Shown here: piece by piece, positions 1 to 5,366 of the stretch
Numbering within the stretch: position 1 is the stretch's first letter
Layout of the letters: each line of letters starts with the position of its first letter
Origin: Deltaproteobacteria bacterium
Lineage (GTDB): Bacteria > Bdellovibrionota_F > JAHFAK01
Direction of reading: 5' to 3'
Length of the DNA stretch: 6,301 nt
Assembly: GCA_023250585.1 (NCBI GenBank)
Contig: JAHFAK010000090.1
Coordinates: forward strand, 1 to 6,301
Translations under genes and position numbers: made by a program
Notes under the pieces: model-generated
Told to the model about the DNA's origin: nothing
The model's input: only the letters and a program-made list of their open reading frames with translations
The model's database searches: none

Positions 1-1
1 A

Positions 2-136
2 CGAACACTTGATGCGATTCATTTGGCAACAGCGGTTGTTTTTAGTAAAGCATATGAAACATTACAGATAGTAAGTTTTGATAAGCGAATTATCAGCAAT
101 GCCAAGGTAATGGGATTAACTGATAGCAATGTATGA
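2..136 (+). CDS. PIN-domain (VapC-like) toxin ribonuclease, C-terminal part only
   Basis: This is the last 44 codons of a gene whose start lies outside the window; reading begins at base 2 and ends at the TGA at 134-136. The visible sequence fits the end of a PIN domain. It has LDAIHLATA, where the Asp is one of the conserved metal-binding acids, then a strand leading to SFDKR, which carries the last conserved Asp of the fold, then an Ala and a terminal GL segment. PIN toxins of the VapC type are Mg-dependent RNases that cleave tRNA or rRNA and are paired with a small antitoxin, normally encoded just upstream, which would be outside the window here. The VapC family is inferred from the motif pattern and from the neighbouring toxin-antitoxin pair. 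The N-terminal acids cannot be checked, so activity is unknown. The stop codon overlaps the ATG of the next small open frame (ATGA, 133-136). Confidence 0.75.
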   Translation, partial: RTLDAIHLATAVVFSKAYETLQIVSFDKRIISNAKVMGLTDSNV

Positions 137-240
137 AGGACAAATGGTGGGGACCAATCTATGAAGACATTAAATTCCTATCGCTATTTTTCAGTGAGAA
201 TCGCATCATTGACAAATACCCAAAGAATAGGTACTATTAA
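133..240 (+). CDS. Candidate 35-residue small protein, unknown
   Basis: An open frame of 35 codons begins at the ATG that overlaps the stop of the PIN gene (ATGA) and ends with TAA at 238-240, three bases before the higB start. It begins MKDKWWGPIYEDIKFL and ends in a Lys/Arg/Tyr-rich tail (KNRYY). The predicted product is aromatic and amphipathic, with no signal peptide or membrane helix. I recognise no family. In favour of a gene are the exact fit between its neighbours and the start/stop overlap, which would allow translational coupling. Against it are its small size, the lack of a Shine-Dalgarno sequence near its start, and the fact that its last ten codons contain the proposed higBA promoter. 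It could be a coupled microprotein, a remnant of a lost gene, or chance. Confidence 0.3.
   Translation: MKDKWWGPIYEDIKFLSLFFSENRIIDKYPKNRYY
209..237 (+). promoter_or_regulatory. Sigma70-type promoter for higBA
   Basis: A perfect -35 hexamer TTGACA (209-214) is followed after exactly 17 bases by TACTAT (232-237), which matches the -10 consensus at four of six positions including the key A at position 2 and T at position 6. Transcription would start about 6-8 bases after the -10 box, at roughly 243-245, which coincides with the ATG of higB at 244. The toxin message would then have little or no 5' leader. The location directly before the toxin gene and the overlap with palindromic sequence support a real, autoregulated promoter. 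No transcript data are available. Confidence 0.5.
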
Positions 241-255
241 AAAATGACTTGGGTA
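217..255. repeat. Inverted repeat bracketing the higBA -10 region and start codon
   Basis: TACCCAA (217-223) and TTGGGTA (249-255) are perfect reverse complements separated by 25 bases. Their centres are 32 bases apart, close to three helical turns, with the -10 box and the higB ATG between them. The arms are more GC-rich than their surroundings. They could be half-sites for cooperative antitoxin binding, or the base of an mRNA/DNA hairpin if a longer transcript reads through from the PIN gene, which would place the higB start in the loop. Function is inferred only. Confidence 0.35.
226..238. promoter_or_regulatory. Candidate HigA operator palindrome over the -10 box
   Basis: AATAG (226-230), three bases, then CTATT (234-238) form a perfect inverted repeat with 5 bp arms that covers the whole -10 hexamer. 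XRE-type antitoxins bind short palindromes as dimers and repress their own operon, so this is a sensible operator candidate. The site is short enough to arise by chance in AT-rich DNA, so its position is the main support. Confidence 0.35.
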
Positions 256-519
256 GTTGTAGAGCAAAAGAGCGTTATCAAAGAACTCAATAAACTACCC
301 GGGCATATACAGGCTTCTTATTCTTATTGGAGGAATCTTGTTATCTTTGATGGTATTAATAAGCTTAGAGAAATTAAATCATTTCATTTTGAAAAATTAA
401 AAGGACGGCGGAACAAACAATTTTCTTGTAGGTTATCAAAAAGTTATCGCGTTATTTTTGAAGTTGTCGTGAAAGAAGTAAAAGTAATTGTTCTCGAGGT
501 AAATAAACATGAGTATTAA
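244..519 (+). CDS. higB: RelE/HigB-family mRNA interferase toxin
   Basis: This 91-residue protein fits the RelE/HigB fold, a small ribosome-dependent RNase that cleaves mRNA in the A site and is neutralised by the antitoxin encoded next. Characteristic features are an N-terminal helix with Lys-rich spacing (residues 8-18), a central FHFEKLKGRR segment (about 47-56), the strand SCRLSKSYRVIFEV (61-74) with the Arg and Tyr-Arg residues typical of the family, and the closing strand ending in NKHEY (87-91). The size is normal for the family. The ATG at 244 has no good Shine-Dalgarno site at normal spacing; the proposed promoter would start transcription right at this codon, and the only purine stretch (around 224-231) is far upstream. 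Its 3' end overlaps the antitoxin gene by 11 bp. The toxin-first order is the usual arrangement for higBA. The RelE/HigB superfamily call is firm, the exact subfamily less so. Confidence 0.87.
   Translation: MTWVVVEQKSVIKELNKLPGHIQASYSYWRNLVIFDGINKLREIKSFHFEKLKGRRNKQFSCRLSKSYRVIFEVVVKEVKVIVLEVNKHEY
496..500 (+). promoter_or_regulatory. Shine-Dalgarno site of higA inside higB
   Basis: GAGGT lies eight bases before the higA ATG at 509, within the last codons of higB. It is the best ribosome binding site in the toxin-antitoxin block and it settles the antitoxin start. With the poorly served toxin start it suggests that antitoxin is made in excess of toxin from the same message. Confidence 0.6.
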
Positions 520-892
520 GCCATATAAAAGACATACAGAAATTAATGATCTTTCATCGGTTTTTTTTGAGATTGGTTTAGCCTTACGATTACGTAAGAT
601 TTCATCCAAAGAGATTGAAAGAGACATTGCACGTTCAAAACTCAATGAAATTATAGGGAGGATTGAGAATATATCTTTTCAAGAAACATGGGATGATTCT
701 CATATCAGCCCGGGTAAGCGCTTAAAGGCAGCTTTGAAAATACATGAATTAACACAAGCAGAACTTGCACGTAAACTTGCAGTACCAAGCCAAAAAATTA
801 ATGACTTAGTTCAAGGGAGAATGAATTTGACTATTAGTTGGGCAAAAAAGATTGGACGTGTCTTGAATATTAATTATAAAGTTCTATTATAA
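509..892 (+). CDS. higA: HigA-type antitoxin with C-terminal XRE helix-turn-helix
   Basis: This 127-residue protein is the predicted partner that neutralises the upstream HigB-like toxin and represses the shared promoter. The C-terminal half is an XRE/Cro helix-turn-helix domain: ISPGKRLKAAL (66-76), then LTQAELARKLAVPSQKINDL (81-100) as the helix-turn-helix, then QGRMNLTISWAKKIGRVLN (102-120). The N-terminal 60-odd residues form a charged, mostly helical extension (for example SSKEIERDIARSKLNEIIGR region, 32-51). In HigA2-type antitoxins the toxin-binding segment precedes the DNA-binding domain, so toxin binding by this extension is a reasonable inference. The start at 509 has GAGGT at 496-500. 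The 11 bp overlap with higB implies coupled translation. No convincing terminator follows, so some read-through to obgE is possible. Confidence 0.87.
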   Translation: MSIKPYKRHTEINDLSSVFFEIGLALRLRKISSKEIERDIARSKLNEIIGRIENISFQETWDDSHISPGKRLKAALKIHELTQAELARKLAVPSQKINDLVQGRMNLTISWAKKIGRVLNINYKVLL

Positions 893-962
893 CCTAACTC
901 TAAAATTTAGTTTTGCTGAAAAATTTGCCTTAAGTTTTCAATTTTTTCTCAGTTGTGTTCTT

Positions 963-968
963 TATACT
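963..968 (+). promoter_or_regulatory. Weak -10-like element before obgE
   Basis: TATACT matches the -10 consensus at five of six bases and lies about 40 bases before the obgE start, in the only non-coding spacer upstream of the six-gene train. No acceptable -35 hexamer lies 16-18 bases upstream (940-945 reads AATTTT) and no TGn extension precedes it. The spacer 893-1010 otherwise holds no gene, no RNA I can recognise and no convincing terminator. Confidence 0.2.
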
Positions 969-1010
969 TTTCCATTGCCAAAATGAGCCAGCCGTGCGAT
1001 TCTGTAGGCT

Positions 1011-2033
1011 ATGAAATTCATTGATGAAGCAAAAATTTATATAGAAGCAGGGCGAGGGGGAGATGGCGCGTGTAGCTTTCGTAGGGAAAAGTACATTCCT
1101 AAAGGAGGCCCTGATGGTGGAGACGGTGGAGATGGTGGAAGTGTCATTATTGAAGCATCCCATACCAAAAGGACACTCCTTGATTTTAAGTATCAACAAC
1201 ATTTCCGAGCAGAGGCCGCAGGCCATGGAAGTGGGCAAAATAAAACAGGAAAAAATGGCGCTGATATTACTCTTCACGTTCCTCTTGGGACAGAACTGTA
1301 TAATTTTACTACTAAAGAATTTATAGCCGATCTTTCTGAGGAAGGGCAGAAAATTATCATCGCTCATGGAGGTCAAGGTGGACGGGGAAATACTCGCTTT
1401 AAATCCTCAACCAATCAGGCACCTCGACGTTTTGACTATGGGAAAGAAGGCGAGAGCATAACGCTCCAACTTGAACTCAAAGTTCTCGCAGATGTTGGTA
1501 TTCTCGGTTTTCCGAATGTAGGTAAAAGCACCTTTTTATCAGTTGTTTCTAATGCAAAACCTAAAGTTGCCGATTATCCATTTACTACATTACATCCTCA
1601 GCTAGGACTTGTTCGTGTTGATGAAGATTTTGATTTTGTACTCGCCGATCTTCCAGGGCTTATTGAAAATGCTGCAGAAGGAGTGGGATTAGGATTTCGA
1701 TTTTTAAAACATTTAGAAAGAACAAAAATGCTGCTTCATTTTTTAGACATTTCTGCCGGAAGATCCCATGAAGTCATCATTAATGACTATCATATATTAA
1801 ATCGAGAACTCGAAAAGTATGGAGGGATACTTCCTCAAAAAAAACAGCTGGTTGTTTTAACTAAATACGATGTACATGAAGAGGATCAAAAAGTATCAAG
1901 GTTATTTGATTATTTTAATAAAATGAATAAAACTATAATTTCTATTTCATCAGTCACCAAGCATGGTATTAAAGACTTACTCTATCGTATTAAAAAAGAG
2001 CTCTCTCTTCTTGAAGAGACTAAAGAATTATGA
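1011..2033 (+). CDS. obgE: Obg/CgtA GTPase, ribosome assembly
   Basis: Obg is an essential cytoplasmic GTPase that binds the 50S precursor during late assembly and links ribosome maturation to growth and stress signals. The 340-residue product has the Gly-rich Obg fold at residues 1-158, with the signature start MKFIDEA, the GGPDGGDGGDGGS loop and GGQGGRGN at 120-127. The G domain follows: G1 GFPNVGKST (166-174), switch I YPFTTLHPQLG (189-199), G3 DLPGLIENAAEG (213-224), G4 TKYD (284-287) and G5 SSV (313-315). G4 has Thr in place of the usual Asn of NKxD. There is no C-terminal OCT domain, so it is shorter than the roughly 390-430 residue E. coli and B. subtilis forms. The start is fixed by the conserved MKFIDEA, although only TAGG at 1005-1008 resembles a ribosome binding site. 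The usual upstream neighbours rplU and rpmA are absent. Its TGA overlaps the next ATG by four bases. Confidence 0.98.
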   Translation: MKFIDEAKIYIEAGRGGDGACSFRREKYIPKGGPDGGDGGDGGSVIIEASHTKRTLLDFKYQQHFRAEAAGHGSGQNKTGKNGADITLHVPLGTELYNFTTKEFIADLSEEGQKIIIAHGGQGGRGNTRFKSSTNQAPRRFDYGKEGESITLQLELKVLADVGILGFPNVGKSTFLSVVSNAKPKVADYPFTTLHPQLGLVRVDEDFDFVLADLPGLIENAAEGVGLGFRFLKHLERTKMLLHFLDISAGRSHEVIINDYHILNRELEKYGGILPQKKQLVVLTKYDVHEEDQKVSRLFDYFNKMNKTIISISSVTKHGIKDLLYRIKKELSLLEETKEL

Positions 2034-2761
2034 AGGTAATTAAAATAATTATCGTAGTCAGTATATTTTTGTTGAGCTTCTGGGTATACGCTTATGCGGA
2101 AGATTTGGTCGGAGCGCGTATTCTCAATCAAGCCCTTGATGCTGAATACTCTTCCATTGGAACTTTGTATCCCGATGGATTTCACGTAACTCTTTCGTTG
2201 TCTATGGAATCAAGATATAAAGGAAAGCAGATTAACAAAGCTACGTGCACGAGCACTATTGAAGAACTTCTCGGTAGTTTTTGGTTTGATAAGATGAATG
2301 GTGTAAGTGGCAAACATCTCAAAGGTAGTTATCGCAACAACAATCTTTTTTTGGTTTCCTATGAAAGCCAACCATCAGAGCCATATGCAATAGATTCCGA
2401 TATATTCAATCATTTTATGCATCTCAAAAAAAGCATTTTTGATGATTGGAAAAATCGTTATGAGCATTATAAAACATCGATGATATTTACTAATCAAAAA
2501 GAAGAATTTCTCGAAGGAAAAGAGGTTCACGTGATTACGGGTAAGCTCAGTGGTAACTCTTCTCATTATACCTATCATGATATATCTCTCTTAAGTCTGA
2601 ACCTTGAATCTAAAATTGAAAAGACCACCCATATACCTCTTTCTTTTATTCTTAATGTAGAATATGCTCAGAAAAACAATGGAGGTGATGCAGTATATTT
2701 TAAAGAAAATTTTGAGTTAACTATAACAGAAAGACATGCGGTTCCCCATGATGAGACTTAA
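2030..2761 (+). CDS. Exported protein of unknown function
   Basis: The 243-residue product starts with a clear Sec signal peptide: MKVIK, a hydrophobic stretch to about residue 20, then a likely signal peptidase site at AYA-ED (23/24). The cleavage site lacks the lipobox cysteine of lipoproteins. The mature part is soluble, with alternating strand-like segments (FHVTLSLSMES, 51-61; SFILNVEYA, 205-213; ENFELTITE, 226-234) around a helical middle rich in Lys, His and Tyr (about 126-150). It has one cysteine, C73, so no internal disulfide. This pattern would suit a mainly beta periplasmic or surface protein, but I recognise no family and assign no function. It is coupled to obgE by an ATGA overlap and overlaps rsfS at its 3' end, so it belongs to the same transcript. 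Conservation next to obgE-rsfS in related genomes would be the best clue to its role. Confidence 0.85.
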   Translation: MKVIKIIIVVSIFLLSFWVYAYAEDLVGARILNQALDAEYSSIGTLYPDGFHVTLSLSMESRYKGKQINKATCTSTIEELLGSFWFDKMNGVSGKHLKGSYRNNNLFLVSYESQPSEPYAIDSDIFNHFMHLKKSIFDDWKNRYEHYKTSMIFTNQKEEFLEGKEVHVITGKLSGNSSHYTYHDISLLSLNLESKIEKTTHIPLSFILNVEYAQKNNGGDAVYFKENFELTITERHAVPHDET

Positions 2762-3098
2762 ACAAAAACTTACAACTATTGTGTCAGAAGTATTGAATAA
2801 AAAAGCCTATGATCCGGTGATCCTTGATATTAAAAAATTATCCTCTCTCGCCGATTATTTTGTTATTGTAACCGTAGATTCTGGCCGCCAGGCCAAAGCA
2901 GTTGTTGATAGTCTTATTATAAAATTGAAACAAAAAGGCGAATATCCATTTGGTGTTGAAGATACGGGGGATACGTGGGTAGTTGTTGATTATAACGATA
3001 TTATTGTCCATATCTTTCAGAAAAAAGAACGAGAATACTACAATTTAGAAAAATTATGGATAGAAGCAAAAAAAATACATATGGATATAAAGGAATAA
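2736..3098 (+). CDS. rsfS: Ribosomal silencing factor RsfS (Iojap/DUF143)
   Basis: RsfS binds ribosomal protein L14 (uL14) on the 50S subunit and blocks joining with 30S, which lowers translation in starvation or stationary phase. The 120-residue protein has the whole family pattern: an N-terminal helix, LADYFVIVT (38-46), SGRQ (49-52), the acidic E75 before GDTW, WVVVDYNDIIVHIF (81-94) and YYNLEKLW (101-108). The length is normal. The start is ambiguous. ATG 2736 has AGAAAG at 2728-2733 but very close, and gives a 26 bp overlap with the preceding gene; ATG 2748 or 2751 would shorten the protein by four or five residues and still leave the conserved core intact. In many genomes rsfS sits near nadD and obgE; here nadD is replaced by an exported protein gene. 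The following gene begins ten bases after the stop. Confidence 0.96.
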   Translation: MRFPMMRLKQKLTTIVSEVLNKKAYDPVILDIKKLSSLADYFVIVTVDSGRQAKAVVDSLIIKLKQKGEYPFGVEDTGDTWVVVDYNDIIVHIFQKKEREYYNLEKLWIEAKKIHMDIKE

Positions 3099-3108
3099 TG
3101 AGGTACCT

Positions 3109-3642
3109 ATGAAGATCCAAAAATATATAATTATACTTTTATTCTTGTATTGCGTAGCTACTACTGCATACGCCCAGCGAGAAAAAGACTCAAGTCTTGA
3201 GGACACCTATAATCTCAGCGAAGCAGTTTTGGTAGTAAATCTTAAGAGCATTCAAGAGGTTGATAGAGTATCACTTAGTAAACATCAACCATTTATGACT
3301 TATACGTTTCAGGTCGTTGATGTTGTGGATAGTAAAAAACATAGATTAAAAAAAGATGACGAGATTACGTATTCTCATGCTAAGTATTTGAAGTTTAGGT
3401 TACATAAACTCCGTGAAAAATTACAAGAAAATAAAATACTCCTCATTTTTGTAGGAAAGGTTGCCGGAAGCGCTGTTGTTCTCAAATCGCAGGATACTGT
3501 TTTTGAAGTTATACCAAATAAACAAGGAATATTGGTTCTTAAAGATCCGGCCGAGTTTCAGCGTGTATTTAATAGTGAGCTTACCCGCATTCCTGAGTTA
3601 AAAGAAAAAATTAAAGCCTTTACCCATAAGAAAGATACATAA
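3109..3642 (+). CDS. Small exported protein, probable partner of the adjacent metalloprotease
   Basis: This 177-residue product begins with a Sec signal peptide: MKIQK, a hydrophobic core to about residue 17, and cleavage after AYA (20-22). The mature domain is rich in beta strands: EAVLVVNLKSI (38-48), then TYTFQVVDVVDS (65-76) leading to DDEITYS, and NKILLIFVGKV (108-118). The order of a 'carrier' strand, a 'TYTF.V.DV' strand and a 'LLIFVG' strand resembles small OB-like/NTR-like exported domains, but it lacks the N-terminal Cys of TIMP inhibitors and I cannot name the family. Mature residues contain no cysteine. TGAGGT at 3099-3104 is a strong, well-spaced ribosome binding site that fixes the start. 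The stop is one base from the ATG of the metalloprotease gene, so the two are very probably co-translated. An inhibitor, chaperone or scaffold for the protease is an inference from this pairing only. Confidence 0.85.
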   Translation: MKIQKYIIILLFLYCVATTAYAQREKDSSLEDTYNLSEAVLVVNLKSIQEVDRVSLSKHQPFMTYTFQVVDVVDSKKHRLKKDDEITYSHAKYLKFRLHKLREKLQENKILLIFVGKVAGSAVVLKSQDTVFEVIPNKQGILVLKDPAEFQRVFNSELTRIPELKEKIKAFTHKKDT

Positions 3643-3643
3643 A

Positions 3644-5359
3644 ATGAAAAAATATATAGGTATAGCAGCATTATTTTTTTGCATTAATACAAGTTCAAGT
3701 TTTGCATTTAACCGTCTCGATGATACCGGAAATAAAATCGTTCGTGGAGGCTATTGGGGAGTTTCCACCTTTGAAATTTATATTGATTCCGATGGTTCTA
3801 TCCCTGCTGTACCTGATCCAGAATCAGTGATTCAAGCTTCTTTTGATGAATGGAGTACGGTGAGTACAAGTTTTCTTGAGTTTTCCCTCAAAGGTAAAGC
3901 GAGCCGTGAAGAAGCAGAAAAAGCAGGGACGTCTATTCCGTTTTTTATTTATTTAGATACTGACGGTTCTATTACTGAAGAGCAAACAGGAATACAAAAT
4001 GGGCAAGGTATTTTAGGTATGGCCTTTCCTTTTGCTGCGAGTGATAGCACGACGGGTGAATATATTGATTCAATTATCGTTCTGAATGGAGCTACCATTT
4101 CAAATGAAACAGAAATGAGAACTACGTTAACACATGAACTTGGTCATTTTTTTGGTCTCGATCACTCAACTATTTTTGTTGATGGAGTCTATGTTCCTCT
4201 GATGTATCCCTGGCAAGATGATTCCCAAGAAACTCTTACGCAGGATGAAATTTCTGGCTTAAGCACGATGTATCCTAATAGTTCATTCACCCAAGAATAT
4301 GGCGCAATTAAGGGAACCGTTACGTTTGCTGATGGAGCACCAATATTTGGTGCAGACGTTGTGGCTATTGATGCCAAAACCTTGTTGCCTGTGGTGAGTA
4401 CGCCAGTTGGATTTCCTGCTTGTTTTGGCGACGAGTTTATTCAAAGTCCGGATTCATTTATGCTGACGGGGCTACCTGAAGGAGATTACTATATCAAAGT
4501 GCAAAGTTATCCGACGTTTGGAGGAATGTCTGGCTCAACGGTTTTTTTAATTGAAGATGAATATATCGCTGATAGTGGATCAGGAGTGGGTGCAGGAGAC
4601 TTCCTTAATTTTGTTACTGGTTTCCCAACACGATATTATCCTAACAAATCAAATATAAATAATGCGACGCTGATTTCGGTAAAAAAGGGAGAAGTGTCAA
4701 AAGATATTGCTATTACTCTTCCCTTTACTGATGATCCATCTGCTGTCTTTACTATCTATCATGATAATCCTTCTGATCTTGAAGTAATTATTGGCATTGG
4801 TGCAAGTACCAATGATTTTAAATTTTCAAAAACCATTCCAGTTTCGGATGAAGATGGGGATCATATTATTTCACAGGAAGTAGATTTATCAGGGGCGAAA
4901 TCTCTCTTGCCACCGACGACCACAAATAAAGTTTTTATTTTAACACGAGATGGAGAGAATAATAGCTTAAATGGAGCTCTTCTTAATTTTTCAATCTATG
5001 TGAATAAAAAACTCTATGTAGCAAAAGTAGCTTCGAATAATTCATTTATTGGTTTTACGAATAAAAATATTTACAATGCGGTTTCAATCGATGGATCAAG
5101 AACTTTTTCAACTGAGAGTTTTGATAAAACATTGGGTTTTGATGCCATTTGTGTGACCGAAAAAGGTGTAGTCGATAAAGAGGGAATTTTTACGCCAGAT
5201 ACGAGTAGTACCACTGGAGATGCTACATCGACGACTGAATCAGATTCAAAGAGTGGAGGATGTCTTCTCGTTCTTGGATCAGACGTTTATTCTATGCTGG
5301 CTCTGCTTTTTGTGCTTATATTATTTTTTGCCATGAGATTTTCATCACGAAGGAATTAA
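3644..5359 (+). CDS. Matrixin-family zinc metalloprotease, exported and C-terminally anchored
   Basis: This 571-residue protein has a signal peptide with likely cleavage after SFA (19-21). The catalytic domain follows directly (about 35-212): GGYWGVSTFEIYID, a helix with SFDEW (66-70), then the zinc site HELGHFFGLDH (164-174) with three His ligands and catalytic E165, and the Met-turn PLMYP (185-189). This HExxHxxGxxH plus Met-turn arrangement defines metzincins, and the compact domain fits the matrixin (M10A-like) group. No Cys-switch propeptide is present. Residues 221-286 (GAIKGTV to EGDYYIKV) look like a carboxypeptidase-regulatory/CnaB-type beta domain, and further beta-rich sequence runs to about 505. 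A Thr/Ser/Asp linker (518-536), SGGC (537-540), a membrane helix (about 541-564) and FSSRRN finish the protein, giving surface or membrane attachment. It lies one base after its small exported neighbour. The substrate is unknown. Confidence 0.94.
   Translation: MKKYIGIAALFFCINTSSSFAFNRLDDTGNKIVRGGYWGVSTFEIYIDSDGSIPAVPDPESVIQASFDEWSTVSTSFLEFSLKGKASREEAEKAGTSIPFFIYLDTDGSITEEQTGIQNGQGILGMAFPFAASDSTTGEYIDSIIVLNGATISNETEMRTTLTHELGHFFGLDHSTIFVDGVYVPLMYPWQDDSQETLTQDEISGLSTMYPNSSFTQEYGAIKGTVTFADGAPIFGADVVAIDAKTLLPVVSTPVGFPACFGDEFIQSPDSFMLTGLPEGDYYIKVQSYPTFGGMSGSTVFLIEDEYIADSGSGVGAGDFLNFVTGFPTRYYPNKSNINNATLISVKKGEVSKDIAITLPFTDDPSAVFTIYHDNPSDLEVIIGIGASTNDFKFSKTIPVSDEDGDHIISQEVDLSGAKSLLPPTTTNKVFILTRDGENNSLNGALLNFSIYVNKKLYVAKVASNNSFIGFTNKNIYNAVSIDGSRTFSTESFDKTLGFDAICVTEKGVVDKEGIFTPDTSSTTGDATSTTESDSKSGGCLLVLGSDVYSMLALLFVLILFFAMRFSSRRN
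5252..5356 (+). other. C-terminal tripartite sorting/anchor signal (SGGC, membrane helix, Arg tail)
   Basis: The last 35 residues of the metalloprotease have three parts: SGGC, a hydrophobic helix of about 24 residues, and a short basic end (RFSSRRN). A low-complexity Thr/Ser/Asp linker precedes them. This is the design of protein-sorting tails such as MYXO-CTERM and Synergist-CTERM, where a small motif with an invariant Cys next to Gly precedes the helix and the tail is processed by a myxosortase or rhombosortase-like intramembrane protease. A plain C-terminal membrane anchor would look similar, but the GGC at the helix edge argues for sorting. Confidence 0.6.
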
Positions 5360-5366
5360 TATCACG

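Noticed and set aside
436-645. Small - strand open frame across the higB/higA overlap
   Set aside because: Both + strand genes here are well supported by family motifs and a ribosome binding site; the antisense frame has low-complexity Phe/Asn/Tyr content from AT-rich DNA.
916-952. Imperfect inverted repeat (CTGA ... TCAG with A-run/T-run inside) considered as a terminator after higA
   Set aside because: The stem is nearly all A-T with bulges, and no T-run follows the right arm. It would not make a stable intrinsic terminator.
986-1010. AGCC / GGCT pairing just upstream of obgE as a possible regulatory hairpin over the start
   Set aside because: Only four base pairs can form around an 17-base loop, and nothing else in the spacer extends the stem.
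1104-1142. Short GGTGGAGA-like tandem repeat
   Set aside because: It encodes the normal GGDGGDGGS loop of the Obg fold, so the repeat is explained by protein sequence.
1063-1326. Open + frame of 87 codons in a second frame inside obgE
   Set aside because: It is fully contained in the Obg domain of obgE, which is certain from conserved motifs, and its product has no family pattern.
930-1376. Open frame of 148 codons on the - strand across the start of obgE
   Set aside because: It lies opposite the highly conserved Obg domain, has no recognisable domain and no sensible ribosome binding site. It is an antisense shadow of the Gly-rich coding sequence.
1982-2578. Two - strand open frames of 67 codons inside the exported protein gene
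   Set aside because: They are opposite a + strand gene with a clear signal peptide and coupled start; no supporting motif in either.
3644-3720. Lipoprotein signal in the protease (Cys at residue 13) or in the upstream small protein (Cys at residue 15)
   Set aside because: The residues before each Cys (LFF and FLY) do not fit a lipobox and both Cys lie within the hydrophobic core, before a better signal peptidase I site.
4189-4377. Small - strand open frame in the metalloprotease gene
   Set aside because: It is antisense to the region just after the zinc site and has no independent support.
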